Positions 17,354-26,714 are shown, counted from the stretch's first letter. The stretch is DNA of 59,256 nucleotides from a virus (IMGVR_UViG_3300028025_001698:1-59256); one strand, 5' to 3'. The notes: a model not told the origin generated them from the sequence alone. Program-made: numbers and translations.

Positions 17354-18975
17354 CGATAAGTCGCTAATGTTGTTAAGGCTGCGTTACCAACTATAAAAGA
17401 AGGTCCACCTGTTTCTTGTGATATTTGCACCATAAAACTCCTTGCTCCACTTCCAATTCCTGTCATATTAATTGTTAAAGGAAGAATTGTAGAGTTAGTG
17501 TGAGTTATACCATTTGCTAAAGTAGCAATACCACTATTAGTTTCTATAACTCTAACAAAAGATGCGGTTGTTCCCGAGCCAGACATATAAAACAAATTAA
17601 GAGATACAGTAACAAGAACAGCATCAGGTGTACTAGCATAAGTAGTAGATACACCACCTACGTCTTGCCAAACTCCTGGACCATTTTTGTTAACAGCACT
17701 ACCAAGATACGCTGAAATGTTTGCGGGTACTGTAACAGAGTTACTGTTAATATTACCTGTAGAAACAACGTTACCATTAAGGTACATAGCACTACCATTA
17801 TAAGTAATGTTAGTAGATGAATTACCAATAGCAAATGTACCTGTGTTATTTATCTTGGCACCTGAACCAGTCATAGTTGTACCACTAACTGCAGGGCTAG
17901 AGCCTACTGTTAAAGATCCTGCAAATGCAGTTCCCGCAGACAATGTTCCAGCTGTAATAGTACCCATGTTAGCACTAATAGCCGCAAGGTTAGATACGGT
18001 AATCTTATCTGATGTTACAGATCCAGCAAAGATTTTATCTGATGTAATAGCACCAGTTTCAATCTTAACAGAAGTAATAGCTTGAGCTGCAATAGCTTGA
18101 GCACCAATAGTTAATGCCGCAATGTTGTCACCAGTAATAGTATTGGCAAATATCTTATCACCAGTAATTGTACCAGCTTGGATATTACTTGCTACAATAG
18201 CATTAGCCGCAATCTTACCTGCTGTAATAGCATTAGCAGTAATCTTTTGAGATGTAATTGCATTGTCAGTAATCTGTGTGCTACCAACAGAGTTAGCAAC
18301 TAAATTACCTGTTGATGAATCAATAGCCGCAACTGCAGTCTTAGCCGCAGTAACTGCTCCATCAAGAAGCTTTATGTTAGTAACTGCATTAGTAGCAATC
18401 TGTGCGGCAGACACTGTATTAGGTCTAAGGTCACCAAAGGCTTGGTCAAGAGCCGCTACGTTGATCTTAGTAGCAGTTACAGCACTAGCCGCAATCTTAA
18501 GCTCTGTTACTGCTCCATTCATAAGTTCATTAAATGAAACAGTAGATGGAGGTACAATAGTATCTAAGTCAATAGCAGTACCATCATCTACTTTCCAATG
18601 ATAGTCTGGAGGAGAAGTATTAACAGCAAACTTAATCTTACGACCACCTAAGATAAGGTAGTAAAGAAAGTAAGTAGTACCAAAAGGAAATCCTGAAAGA
18701 TACCAAGTGTAGTCTGCTGGGTTAGTTGACTCTGTACTTGAGTCACTATTATAAATACCAAAGTAAGTCTTGTTAGTAGGTGTATTAGAAAACCCTGTAC
18801 CTACATTATCTGTAGCATACTTAACATGAATGTATTGGTATGTATAAGAACCGGGATCTCCACCAGGAATATCAGGGTTAGACTCTGTAGCACCAGTACT
18901 GCCATCTAAATTTAAACTTAAATCATACAGATAAGCATCAAGATCTTTATTACCTGTTATGGGAGGATTAAACAT
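17350..18975 (-). CDS. Tail fibre / host-specificity protein with repeat shaft, 541 residues
   Basis: The N-terminal ~145 residues form a globular attachment-like domain. Residues ~150-340 hold many imperfect ~10-residue repeats of the form AIT-x-x-KI-x-A-x, as in the shaft regions of lambda J-like and other fibre proteins. The C-terminal ~170 residues form a beta-rich tip (AYLGSAVNKNGPGVWQDVGG...), likely the receptor-binding end. It is placed between the nozzle gene and the fibre chaperone, away from the main fibre cassette. Confidence 0.78.
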   Translation of the reverse strand: MFNPPITGNKDLDAYLYDLSLNLDGSTGATESNPDIPGGDPGSYTYQYIHVKYATDNVGTGFSNTPTNKTYFGIYNSDSSTESTNPADYTWYLSGFPFGTTYFLYYLILGGRKIKFAVNTSPPDYHWKVDDGTAIDLDTIVPPSTVSFNELMNGAVTELKIAASAVTATKINVAALDQAFGDLRPNTVSAAQIATNAVTNIKLLDGAVTAAKTAVAAIDSSTGNLVANSVGSTQITDNAITSQKITANAITAGKIAANAIVASNIQAGTITGDKIFANTITGDNIAALTIGAQAIAAQAITSVKIETGAITSDKIFAGSVTSDKITVSNLAAISANMGTITAGTLSAGTAFAGSLTVGSSPAVSGTTMTGSGAKINNTGTFAIGNSSTNITYNGSAMYLNGNVVSTGNINSNSVTVPANISAYLGSAVNKNGPGVWQDVGGVSTTYASTPDAVLVTVSLNLFYMSGSGTTASFVRVIETNSGIATLANGITHTNSTILPLTINMTGIGSGARSFMVQISQETGGPSFIVGNAALTTLATYR

Positions 18976-18978
18976 ATA

Positions 18979-20502
18979 TTACCTCCGATCAGCTGGTCGT
19001 ACATCAAATGCAAGAGTAGGAAGTCTCCAATAGTCTGTTGATGTAATATATAAATTCATTACACGACCATTAACTCGAGGATCTACTTTATAGCCTTGAG
19101 ACTTTTGATTGTTAGGGAGAAATGTAAATACATCCGCAGACGTATATGTAGGGTTATCTATATAATTATTTTGTCCAAGTACTTTAATACTAATACTAGC
19201 TGAGCCAGATACTTTATCAAATATAGGGTATATAGAGTTAATAATAGAACTACCAGTTAAGTCGCCTGTATTAATCTTTTTAGACACATAAGAATCATAC
19301 GCTACAAATGTTGTACCATTGTACATGAGATAAGCATCATTTGTAATCAATGTTTGTGTTGAGTTAGTTGTAAACAATAACTCTTGTTTAGCATAATTAA
19401 AAGTATTACTTACATTTTGCGGAGCATTAAATGTATAAGTAACATTAGCTAATGTTCTCTTTGTCCATGTATTATTTTTATAATTAAATATAAGGGCTTC
19501 AGTACAAGTTGTTGCATTTCCTTTAGGATAATTAATCCAGATTTCTTTATAGAAAGGATTACGTACAACATGAACTTTGTTAGTGTAACTCTTATTAAGG
19601 TTACTAAAGAAATACTTTTTAATACGGAAGTCAGCAATAGACTCAATACTACCTGAACCATTATGAACATAGATATCATTACGGTCTACTACAAAGTGAC
19701 TACCATCAAACTCGCATACACAATCTGTATTGAGAATACCATAAGACTTTGAGTATGGGGTTACTTTAGTTACATTACCAATAGACAATATATTAATACT
19801 GTCTTCAGAATAAATAAACATGCTACCTCTAAGGTCTAGCATATCGAGTACTTGTGATGTTGAGCTTAATTCAAACTCATCTGCTGTGTCTGTTGTAACT
19901 CCGGGTGCCCATACTTGTGGGATGTTACCTGTAGGAGCCTGAACAGAAACACGTACAGTTCCTGGGGCATATGTTACAATGCCACTCTCGGTTAAAGTAA
20001 GGTTAGCCGCAACAAGAGAATAGTTAAGTGAACGGATTACTTTAGCAGTCACTGTAAGACCAGCTAAGTAATTCCATCCGGGTAAAGGTTGAAAGGTAGA
20101 TCCTGCTGAAGCACTACCATATAAACAATACAATGGGGTTGTCTGACCGTTGTTTACTACAACAGCAAATCCACCGTTAAAAAGAGTACCTTGCCAGTCG
20201 CTATTGTTGTACAGTACATCAGCAGAAGAAAACATATTAGATGAATTCCCTGCCGCATCTACTCGAACAATAGCTCCATTTTTAGCAAAGATATTATAGC
20301 CTTGGTCTGGTCTTTTCCAGTGAATACCATAATCAGGGGTAATAGCCACAGTCCTGTATGCTCCTTCACCCGTAATTGTTTGTACTGCATTGTCGTCAAA
20401 ACGAACATTGAGTACATCTGAGAAAACGTTAGGAGGAACAATCAAGGGTGATAAGTCTGTGTTGAGACCTCCCTTGCCTAGGTCTGTAATTGGTGTTGCC
20501 AT
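18979..20502 (-). CDS. Tail nozzle / DNA-stabilisation protein (P22 gp10 or T7 gp12 analogue)
   Basis: 507 residues, beginning MATPITDLGKGGLNTDLSP, a start typical of podovirus nozzle/stabilisation proteins (a short Gly-rich opening, then NVFSDVLNVRFDDNAV). The body is beta-rich with repeated blade-like segments (SMFIYSEDSINIL, HFVVDRNDIYVHNG, EALIFNYKNNTW), consistent with a beta-propeller tail tube protein. It follows a candidate phage promoter (20521-20538) and AAAGGAT as ribosome site, so it may head a separate late transcript with the fibre and internal protein genes. Confidence 0.78.
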   Translation of the reverse strand: MATPITDLGKGGLNTDLSPLIVPPNVFSDVLNVRFDDNAVQTITGEGAYRTVAITPDYGIHWKRPDQGYNIFAKNGAIVRVDAAGNSSNMFSSADVLYNNSDWQGTLFNGGFAVVVNNGQTTPLYCLYGSASAGSTFQPLPGWNYLAGLTVTAKVIRSLNYSLVAANLTLTESGIVTYAPGTVRVSVQAPTGNIPQVWAPGVTTDTADEFELSSTSQVLDMLDLRGSMFIYSEDSINILSIGNVTKVTPYSKSYGILNTDCVCEFDGSHFVVDRNDIYVHNGSGSIESIADFRIKKYFFSNLNKSYTNKVHVVRNPFYKEIWINYPKGNATTCTEALIFNYKNNTWTKRTLANVTYTFNAPQNVSNTFNYAKQELLFTTNSTQTLITNDAYLMYNGTTFVAYDSYVSKKINTGDLTGSSIINSIYPIFDKVSGSASISIKVLGQNNYIDNPTYTSADVFTFLPNNQKSQGYKVDPRVNGRVMNLYITSTDYWRLPTLAFDVRPADRR

Positions 20503-20520
20503 GAGATATCCTTTTTATTA

Positions 20521-20538
20521 CTATTAGGTACCAAGTAA
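20521..20538 (-). promoter_or_regulatory. Candidate phage RNA polymerase promoter (minus strand)
   Basis: Read on the minus strand: TTACTTGGTACCTAATA, start G at 20521. The core GGTACCTAATAG is intact and the upstream half weaker. It overlaps the lysozyme 3' end and lies 19 nt before the nozzle gene ATG. Confidence 0.6.
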
Positions 20539-20970
20539 AGCGCATTCAGCTTTGCGTCTTTTGTTAAGACCAGCCAACACTTTACCTCCACCTTTATTCC
20601 ATTTCATTAACTCTACCTTAGCGGCTTCCCAGTCTTGTTCATTAATCTTTCGTCTTAATGTACTTGTCTGTAGTCTACCTACACCTAAGTTGTAACAGAA
20701 GTCAACAATAGCATTTAATTTTTTTTCATCTGTAGCTAGTACAGGACAGTACCTAAGTGTTCCGGGCAAATAGGTATGATGTAATTCTTTAAGTAAAAGA
20801 TCATAAGCCTCAGGCTCACTCATAGGAGGATCTTGAAGCGTTACTTTTCTACCGTCAGCATAGTATGTACTGCCGTAGCCAATAGTAGCTACATTAGCAG
20901 GACACATGTAAGGCTTAGAACTAAAGCCTTCAAAATGTTTACACAAGTCTGCGGCTATAGTTAAGTTCAT
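20524..20970 (-). CDS. Endolysin, T4-type lysozyme (GH24)
   Basis: 148 residues; cleaves the glycan strands of peptidoglycan at lysis. The catalytic region FEGFSSKPYMCPANVATIGYG places E14, C23 and T29 at the exact spacing of T4 lysozyme E11, D20, T26. Cys at the Asp position is seen in many phage GH24 enzymes. The C-terminal part (ALVDFCYNLGVG-like IVDFCYNLGVG, LMKWNKGGGKVLAGLNKRR) is also family-typical. There is no signal peptide, so it needs a holin. It overlaps the holin-like gene by 4 nt. Confidence 0.93.
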   Translation of the reverse strand: MNLTIAADLCKHFEGFSSKPYMCPANVATIGYGSTYYADGRKVTLQDPPMSEPEAYDLLLKELHHTYLPGTLRYCPVLATDEKKLNAIVDFCYNLGVGRLQTSTLRRKINEQDWEAAKVELMKWNKGGGKVLAGLNKRRKAECALLGT

Positions 20971-21464
20971 AGTCCACGCTTGCTGAGTGTACGATCAAGG
21001 AACCAGTAGTTAAGAGTACCAGAGACAAGAGCCGCAAAGTCTGCTGACATCATTACCTTAAATACTTCTACTGGAGGCATACCATTTTGCCATGAGTTAT
21101 AAGCTAACCATACATGGACAAATGACCACAGTGCTAAGATCCAATATGTTACTACGGGTCGTACTGAAGCTGATAGAGCAGCTACAAAGCCGCCTCCTGC
21201 TGCCTTAACCATTTCTGTTTGTTGTTCAATAGCAGACTGGAAAGCACCCATAACACCGACATCAATAGCGGCTTCACGTTGAGCACCAATCTCAGCTAAC
21301 TTCTGTTGACCACGTTGAGCTTCTAAGTCACATTGAAACTTAAACATATTAAGCTCATGTACACGCTCATCTTTCTTATCTAACCACTTGAGTACTTCAG
21401 GGGCTAATCGAAATAGACCGCCAAACACTGATCCCAGAATACCACCACTTAAAATATCTAACAT
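20967..21464 (-). CDS. Holin-like membrane protein (3TM GTA-holin type)
   Basis: 165 residues: a hydrophobic N terminus (ILSGGILGSVFGGLFRL), a charged coiled segment (residues ~25-75), then ASVRPVVTYWILALWSFVHVWLAY and FAALVSGTLNYWFLDRTLSKRG. This layout, with SVRPVVTYW and a terminal W-F-x-D-R-T-x-x-K-R-G, matches the three-TM holins of gene transfer agents and many phages. It would open the membrane for the endolysin encoded 3' of it. Confidence 0.75.
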   Translation of the reverse strand: MLDILSGGILGSVFGGLFRLAPEVLKWLDKKDERVHELNMFKFQCDLEAQRGQQKLAEIGAQREAAIDVGVMGAFQSAIEQQTEMVKAAGGGFVAALSASVRPVVTYWILALWSFVHVWLAYNSWQNGMPPVEVFKVMMSADFAALVSGTLNYWFLDRTLSKRGL

Positions 21465-21467
21465 ATA

Positions 21468-21716
21468 TTAATCCTTACATTTATGACACTTTTTATCTTC
21501 ATCATGAGATAATTTAACACCAGCTAATAGACCAATGAATCCACCAACAATAGTTTGAAACGCTGGTGAGAGGAGTTTAAAGATCTCTGCGTTATCTACT
21601 TCTTTAGCCCATAAGCCAAGAACAAATGCAACCATCATACCTAGTACTGATAAACACAGAGTAGATGCAACCATAAAAGTAACATTATACGTTAGCTTTG
21701 CTTTAATATCTTCCAT
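21468..21716 (-). CDS. Small two-TM membrane protein, 82 residues
   Basis: MEDIKAKLTYNV..., with two membrane segments (VASTLCLSVLGMMVAFVLGLW and TIVGGFIGLLAGVKL) and a Cys/Lys-rich tail (KKCHKCKD). ATG 21716 with AAGGA upstream is preferred; the longer frame has only an internal run through the neighbouring gene. In the lysis cluster it could be a second holin or antiholin. Function not known. Confidence 0.65.
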   Translation of the reverse strand: MEDIKAKLTYNVTFMVASTLCLSVLGMMVAFVLGLWAKEVDNAEIFKLLSPAFQTIVGGFIGLLAGVKLSHDEDKKCHKCKD

Positions 21717-21726
21717 TGGTTTTTCC

Positions 21727-21966
21727 TTATGCGTAGATGTCGAGGGTTGGGTTGTTGATTTGTCTCTCGACAGTAAGCTCTTTATTTTTACGCTCATACA
21801 ACTCAAGCTCATAGTCTTGGAATGCTTTAGTAACTCTTTTAATCTCTCTAAGAATTTCTCTTTCAACATTTAATAGTTCCATTTTCTTGTTGTATAGCTT
21901 TAATTGAATGTCTGAATAAGTAGGGTGTACTACAGGATAATATTTATCATAGCTGTGTAACTTCAT
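21727..21966 (-). CDS. Hypothetical coiled-coil protein, 79 residues
   Basis: Not recognised. A Tyr-rich start (MKLHSYDKYYPVVHPTYSD), then a strongly helical Glu/Lys/Leu segment (residues ~25-65). It overlaps the signal-peptide protein upstream by 4 nt and lies within the lysis cluster. No membrane segment, so it is not a simple spanin. Confidence 0.6.
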   Translation of the reverse strand: MKLHSYDKYYPVVHPTYSDIQLKLYNKKMELLNVEREILREIKRVTKAFQDYELELYERKNKELTVERQINNPTLDIYA

Positions 21967-22250
21967 TTCTTCTCCCTCTTAATTGCTTCTTTATAAGCAT
22001 AAACAATCTTATGTCTAAGCTCTGCGCTATCAGATGCTCCTGCCCATTCAGATATATTATTCCATATAACAACCATATCTTTACTTGAGCATAAATCTTT
22101 GTGATTAGTTAACCATTGAGACATCTGCATATGTCGTTCTGTAGGGTTGTGTATAGTATAAGCTATACCATAAAATTCTCTTACGCTACACTTGTCCTCA
22201 GCAGATGATGTTAAGGTTAATAGAAGTATAGCTAAGAGAATCCACTTCAT
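21963..22250 (-). CDS. Small exported protein with signal peptide, 95 residues
   Basis: The N terminus MKWILLAILLLTLTSSAEDK is a good Sec signal peptide with likely cleavage after SSA. The mature part has two Cys (SVREFYG preceded by C, and DLCSSKD) and is helical. No lipobox, so it is not an evident outer-membrane spanin, but the lysis-cluster position suggests a role in the envelope. It overlaps both neighbours by 4 nt. Confidence 0.65.
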   Translation of the reverse strand: MKWILLAILLLTLTSSAEDKCSVREFYGIAYTIHNPTERHMQMSQWLTNHKDLCSSKDMVVIWNNISEWAGASDSAELRHKIVYAYKEAIKREKK

Positions 22251-22492
22251 TTTAGATGAAGCTTATTATCTATTGCTAACCATAATGCACCAAAGAAAGC
22301 ACCAACAATAATAATTGGTTTTACTGCTCTGGCAAGCCATTCAAGGACAGTAAATGCCCCTTGAGCAGCATTAAAAGCTTTGACTACTTCTTCAGTGCTT
22401 TTATCTAGTTTATCTACTTTGGCTTCTACTGCCAGAAGTCGTTCATATATTTGTTTGTGACTTACTTCATTATCTTGAGTGGTTTCTTGCAT
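22247..22492 (-). CDS. Small membrane-anchored protein, 81 residues
   Basis: A soluble coiled-coil N terminus (IYERLLAVEAKVDKLDKSTEEV) followed by one C-terminal membrane helix (AVKPIIIVGAFFGALWLAI) and a short polar tail. This shape resembles small holin-like or tail-anchored phage proteins. It belongs to the tightly packed lysis cluster. The exact role is unknown. Confidence 0.65.
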   Translation of the reverse strand: MQETTQDNEVSHKQIYERLLAVEAKVDKLDKSTEEVVKAFNAAQGAFTVLEWLARAVKPIIIVGAFFGALWLAIDNKLHLK

Positions 22493-22493
22493 C

Positions 22494-22730
22494 TTATTCC
22501 TTAATTACGGCATCCTGAATGTCGTCAGGTTTCTTTTCTAGTTCTGTTTTAAGCAAACCAAAGAATGCTTCACGACCAACTTGGAGTTGATCAACGTTGA
22601 ATCGTGCTGACTCAAGTTTACGATCTAAGTCTGCTACATGATTCAACAACAGTTGTTGCTGAGTAGTCATGTCTTCAAACTTATATTCAATACCATCAAT
22701 AGTTACGGGGGTCTTTTCATTTTTTCCCAT
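22494..22730 (-). CDS. Conserved small phage protein (DUF6447-like)
   Basis: 78 residues. PVTIDGIEYKFEDMTTQQQ followed by a coiled segment with LDRKLESARFNVDQLQVGREAFFGLLKTEL is the pattern I associate with the uncharacterised DUF6447 family, common beside tail fibre and lysis genes of aquatic phages. Function not established. Confidence 0.6.
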   Translation of the reverse strand: MGKNEKTPVTIDGIEYKFEDMTTQQQLLLNHVADLDRKLESARFNVDQLQVGREAFFGLLKTELEKKPDDIQDAVIKE

Positions 22731-22748
22731 GATTATTTTCCTTTTAAA

Positions 22749-23075
22749 TTATTCACCTGCCCATACACGGACACGGTTAGTTGGGGTTACACTATACGGT
22801 TGGAGTACGCTTGTATCTTCATCCTGCATTACATAAACGTTACAATGCCAACCGTTTAAAGCTTGCATTATAGGAGACTCTCTACCGTCAATAGTTTGAG
22901 TCTCACCTGTTGGTTTATAAATGATACCTATTGTATCAATGTTTTTAAAATTAGCTACTATGTAGCCTTCCTCTGCTTCTATATTCATTTCAGGGTTAGC
23001 TTCTACAGCACCTTCAATACGATATAAAATTGACTTAGCCTCTTCTTCAGACTCAAATTTTAAACAAATGTTCAT
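22749..23075 (-). CDS. Conserved hypothetical phage protein, 108 residues
   Basis: The C-terminal ALNGWHCNVYVMQDEDTSVLQPYSV...RVRVWAGE resembles small proteins that follow tail fibre or tape genes in many phages (GWHxN... then P-x-R-x-W-A). The N-terminal half is acidic. Function unknown. It starts 9 nt after the spike gene stop. Confidence 0.6.
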   Translation of the reverse strand: MNICLKFESEEEAKSILYRIEGAVEANPEMNIEAEEGYIVANFKNIDTIGIIYKPTGETQTIDGRESPIMQALNGWHCNVYVMQDEDTSVLQPYSVTPTNRVRVWAGE

Positions 23076-23084
23076 GTTGATTCC

Positions 23085-24782
23085 TTATGAGGTTAAAGCA
23101 TTAAGCTGTGATTGTGTTACAGCAATTGGATAGTAAGCAGCTTTTTTAATTCTTACAGGGAAAGGGTAATAAATACGACCAACACCAAACACTAATTGCG
23201 TAAGACCGCTAATTGATAATCCGCTATCTATATATGGTCCTAATGTAGAACCATTCCGTGAAATAAGCGCAGTTGTTGAATTAGCATTAAGAGATGATGC
23301 ATTTTTAGTAAATACGTTTGCTGTATTACTTGCGTATGTGTAAGGACCTGATTGAAAGAATTTATTTTGTGTTCCATCATTCATTTCAACTGATCCAGTA
23401 ACTGTTGAAGCACCTGTATCTTGCATATGTGCGTATTCAGCGTATAAAGTCCCAGCACTTTGAGCATACCAACTTGTAAAATTTACACCTGTCATACTTG
23501 CTATATCCGCAATCCTGGTAACCCCAGCACCATCTGTTTTTATATAAGAAGTAGGAAAAGCACCACTCTCGATTTGAATACCCCAAATCATTGTTGAATT
23601 ATTAGCAGTATCAAAAGAACCAATACCAAGGGTAGAACCTGCAATAGTTACAGTAATCCAAACTCTTGCCATAGTATCTGATAAACGTTGGCATCCATAG
23701 CTAACAGGAGCACCAGCTGCAAGACTAACAGTACCTGTTCCAAAATTATAATCTATTGAAACAGAAGGGCTAAACATATTTACACGACCTACGTTTAACG
23801 TATTAAAAACTGTTTTCTTAATATATACACTGTATGTCCATGTTCCTGCTGAAATACCTGTACCATACGTCAAATAAGCATATCCAGCATTTTTAGTCAT
23901 CCAACCACCAGCTCTTCCTGCTGGATTAATTGTTCCTGAATCAACAACAACTGCACCAGTACCGTCTACTGACCAACTAGTTAAGCCTTCACTTATGCTA
24001 AATACATTTGTTCTTTGTTCTTCAATTAACAACCCCAATGATTCTCTAGTAATAGGATCACAATCAAACCTTGCTTGGTTATTTCCTGCTGTTAAAAGAA
24101 CAGGAACGTAATTTGTAATAGCTGCAGTTGTTGTAGGTGTGTATGTTGTTACAGTAGAACGCTGTTCTAATTGTGCACCCCAAACAAACAACCCTGAAGT
24201 TCCATTACCAGCATAAGTTGTTACGTTGTTGCCAGTAGCAAGCCATAATTCAAAGAAGGTAGTTGAACCCCCAGTTGTAGTTACTGAACACCTATACCAA
24301 CCACTTCCGACAGATGTAATTGTTGCAGTACAACCTGCTGCAACTGTTCCAACAACACCATTAGTTAAATCAAACCATGTGTTTCTAACACCTGCAATAT
24401 AAGTGTTTAAATTTAACCAACTCCTTGTATCTGCTTTTGCATAGACACTAAATGTGCATGGCCCACTTGTTGTGCCAAGTGCTTGATAAATTGCATGGGC
24501 AGAATTTGCACTATCTTCAATAATTTTATCAGCAGTACTTGTTCCATCAGGTGCTGTTGTTGCATTTGCTGTTACTGTTGTGTTTGATAATGCCCAAGGT
24601 GAAACATTAAATGTTTGACTTTGTAAAACTAAATTCTGTTCAGCAACTGCAGCAGTATCATTATCATAAAACGTTGCAGTAGACGCACGATTAAATGTAA
24701 CTCTGTTATCTAATTGCCTTGTGTTAGCAAAGTCAAGCAAGAGAGAAGGTTTCAAATTAGGAAAGTTTGATTGTATACTCAT
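23085..24782 (-). CDS. Tail spike/fibre with jelly-roll carbohydrate-binding modules, 565 residues
   Basis: It opens with LKPSLLLDFANTRQLDNRVTFNRASTATFYD, a start typical of phage spike or head-fibre proteins. At least two beta-rich jelly-roll-like modules follow, each ending in an L-F-V-W-G-A-Q-L-E or I-W-G-I-Q-I-E strand (residues ~200 and ~405). The linker GLLIEEQRTNVF between them is also family-typical. A C-terminal LamG-like domain is possible (SWYAQSAGTLYAEYAHM...). It probably binds host surface glycans. It overlaps the small gene upstream by 4 nt. Confidence 0.75.
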   Translation of the reverse strand: MSIQSNFPNLKPSLLLDFANTRQLDNRVTFNRASTATFYDNDTAAVAEQNLVLQSQTFNVSPWALSNTTVTANATTAPDGTSTADKIIEDSANSAHAIYQALGTTSGPCTFSVYAKADTRSWLNLNTYIAGVRNTWFDLTNGVVGTVAAGCTATITSVGSGWYRCSVTTTGGSTTFFELWLATGNNVTTYAGNGTSGLFVWGAQLEQRSTVTTYTPTTTAAITNYVPVLLTAGNNQARFDCDPITRESLGLLIEEQRTNVFSISEGLTSWSVDGTGAVVVDSGTINPAGRAGGWMTKNAGYAYLTYGTGISAGTWTYSVYIKKTVFNTLNVGRVNMFSPSVSIDYNFGTGTVSLAAGAPVSYGCQRLSDTMARVWITVTIAGSTLGIGSFDTANNSTMIWGIQIESGAFPTSYIKTDGAGVTRIADIASMTGVNFTSWYAQSAGTLYAEYAHMQDTGASTVTGSVEMNDGTQNKFFQSGPYTYASNTANVFTKNASSLNANSTTALISRNGSTLGPYIDSGLSISGLTQLVFGVGRIYYPFPVRIKKAAYYPIAVTQSQLNALTS

Positions 24783-24955
24783 GCTTGTTCTCCATCTGCG
24801 GGTGTCGGTGTATTGCCTTCAGCAAGCCACTTAAGATATTCTTGGTAGTCGGTGTTGTCTAATGCAAATGGGATACTTATATACATTCCTGACTCTGTAG
24901 TTGTACTTACAGAATCTGCAACACCTTCTGAATTTTTATGTAGTTTATATTGCAT
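24779..24955 (-). CDS. Small fibre-companion protein, 58 residues
   Basis: MQYKLHKNSEGVADSV..., with ISIPFALDNTDYQEYLKWLAEGNTPTPAD. Small proteins with this N-T-D-Y-x-x-Y-L-x-W-x-x-x-G-N-x-P-x-P-A-D ending are regular neighbours of phage tail fibres and may be fibre chaperones. ATG 24955 with GGAG upstream is preferred over a TTG at 24961. Confidence 0.68.
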   Translation of the reverse strand: MQYKLHKNSEGVADSVSTTTESGMYISIPFALDNTDYQEYLKWLAEGNTPTPADGEQA

Positions 24956-24957
24956 AA

Positions 24958-26448
24958 TCAAAGCTCCGCAGTTACACCAAAATAGCCAGTAGTACTATCT
25001 CGGTTAGTTATCCATCCACTTGTATTTGCTACTAATGTTGTAAAACCCGAATTAAAATTTAACCTAAAACTTGTAGGCGTAGACCCTGAAATAACAGGGT
25101 TTACATCAGAGTTGTCATTTACAGTACCTAAGTTAGCACGATACTTTGTAGTGCCTCCGGCAAGAGTGATTGACAATGATGGTGCGGTTCTCATAGGCAC
25201 AGGTAAAAAGACAACACCAAAACCAGTGCTTGTGCTATCTGCAACAAATCCTGATATGTATGCGCCAGTACCAGTTGACACTGCTAAGGTTTGAAAGTAA
25301 CGCTGACACAATCGAAATTCAGTTTCATAAGATCTCACATCAAACGATGTTGCTATACTTCCTTTTTCAACTTGAATACCCGTGATGTACCAAGTTGCTC
25401 CATTAGTGCTAATAAGGCTAACGCATCCATCTGCTGAAAACTGGTCGCCACCACCCCAAAGATTTGCTGGCTCGGTAAAACTTGTGCCAACTCCCAAACC
25501 GAAACTTATCCACAATCCTGTGCCGTTTGTACCGCCAACCCAAGTGCCTGTCGTATCACCACCAATAACTAAAGTTTTTTGTTCCCAAGTATTTGCATTA
25601 TTGATTGTGTAAGTAAATGGGTATGCTCTATTTCTAGCACTATTTTTTAATGCACCACCAAATGTTCCAGTTATAGAACTACGAACCCAAAAAGACAATG
25701 TTAATGTTTGTGCATTTGAAGTTCCGTACATAAAATCTGCAAAATTAAATCCTTCAATTTTTTGTTCAATATTGTAAATATCTGATGTAGTTGTAGCAGA
25801 TGCCGATAATGACGTAACTAACAAAGAATTTGAAAATCCTGTTGGTGCTGTGCCTGATTGACCAACACTAAATTTACCAGTAGCTGCACCTCCGTTATAA
25901 GAATTTCCAGACCATCTATCAAGATTAAATGCACCATTAATTTGGTTAACAGTTGTTCCCGCATTACGCTGATCAATTCTCATGTCACCATTAATAATAC
26001 GATTCCTAAACCCAGTAGTCATCCCTGTATTATAATACGCAGAACTATCCTGATAAGCCATTGATCCAAGATATTGATTCAATGGGATTTCATTAGGTGC
26101 TGTGCCAATGTCTGATTGGTCAACTAGTTGGTATTGAGTACCACTAACAGTCTGACTTATAGTTCCATTAACGACTAACTTAGATGAGTTAGTGTTAGTA
26201 GTTGTGCCAATCTGTAGGTTAGTCCCATCAAAATTAAGTGCACTACCACTGCTAAGAACCTTTGATCCATTAGCGTACAACACACCATTAACTGTTGCGT
26301 TAGTCATTGTCAGATTTAAATCTGTTCCTACAGATAACGCAGTAACACCGTTAGATTGTAAAGCTAAAACACCTGTGGAGTCTGCATTACTTTTTAAGCC
26401 AGCACTTCCGCTGACTACGCCATTATCGGCATTTAAAATACTTGCCAT
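24958..26448 (-). CDS. Tail fibre with carbohydrate-binding module, 496 residues
   Basis: An N-terminal repeat-type fibre region (SGSAGLKSNADSTGVLALQSNG) is shared in style with the other fibres. NRIINGDMRIDQRNAG (residues ~150) then opens a beta-rich jelly-roll module closing at WYITGIQVEKGSIATSFDVRSYETEFRLCQRYF, a well-known ending in phage and bacteroidal fibre proteins. The C-terminal ~110 residues form a separate tip. It is a likely receptor-binding fibre. Confidence 0.78.
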   Translation of the reverse strand: MASILNADNGVVSGSAGLKSNADSTGVLALQSNGVTALSVGTDLNLTMTNATVNGVLYANGSKVLSSGSALNFDGTNLQIGTTTNTNSSKLVVNGTISQTVSGTQYQLVDQSDIGTAPNEIPLNQYLGSMAYQDSSAYYNTGMTTGFRNRIINGDMRIDQRNAGTTVNQINGAFNLDRWSGNSYNGGAATGKFSVGQSGTAPTGFSNSLLVTSLSASATTTSDIYNIEQKIEGFNFADFMYGTSNAQTLTLSFWVRSSITGTFGGALKNSARNRAYPFTYTINNANTWEQKTLVIGGDTTGTWVGGTNGTGLWISFGLGVGTSFTEPANLWGGGDQFSADGCVSLISTNGATWYITGIQVEKGSIATSFDVRSYETEFRLCQRYFQTLAVSTGTGAYISGFVADSTSTGFGVVFLPVPMRTAPSLSITLAGGTTKYRANLGTVNDNSDVNPVISGSTPTSFRLNFNSGFTTLVANTSGWITNRDSTTGYFGVTAEL

Positions 26449-26449
26449 A

Positions 26450-26701
26450 TTAGGCTCCTTGTTGTGCTACCTGTTGAGCTTGATAAGCCGCAATAATTTC
26501 AGAAGTCCAAGCTGTATTGCAGATTGCAACAACATTAGCAGGGATGCCTGTCAGGTCTTGTGCAGGTGTGAGGCTTGTGCGGTGAAAGGTTTGGCTAATC
26601 TGATTGCCATTTTCCATGATGCGTGTAGCTTCACGATATAGAACGATGCCGTTCTCTGTTACTGTAATTTGGTCAACAGTTGTGGTTTTGGTTAAAGACA
26701 T
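26450..26701 (-). CDS. Small fibre-companion protein, 83 residues
   Basis: MSLTKTTTVDQITVTENGIVLYREATRIMENG...; this pattern (dQIev...G.vqvR..t.i.edG) is common in short proteins encoded between phage fibre genes. The tail is Ala/Gln-rich. Likely structural or chaperone; function unproven. A promoter-like TTAGTCGG sequence lies just upstream on the same strand. Confidence 0.65.
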   Translation of the reverse strand: MSLTKTTTVDQITVTENGIVLYREATRIMENGNQISQTFHRTSLTPAQDLTGIPANVVAICNTAWTSEIIAAYQAQQVAQQGA

Positions 26702-26714
26702 TTTTATTTCCTTT

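Noticed and set aside
20524-20970. Endolysin thought inactive because the catalytic Asp is Cys
   Set aside because: Cys at this position occurs in many working GH24 phage lysozymes, and Glu and Thr are in place.
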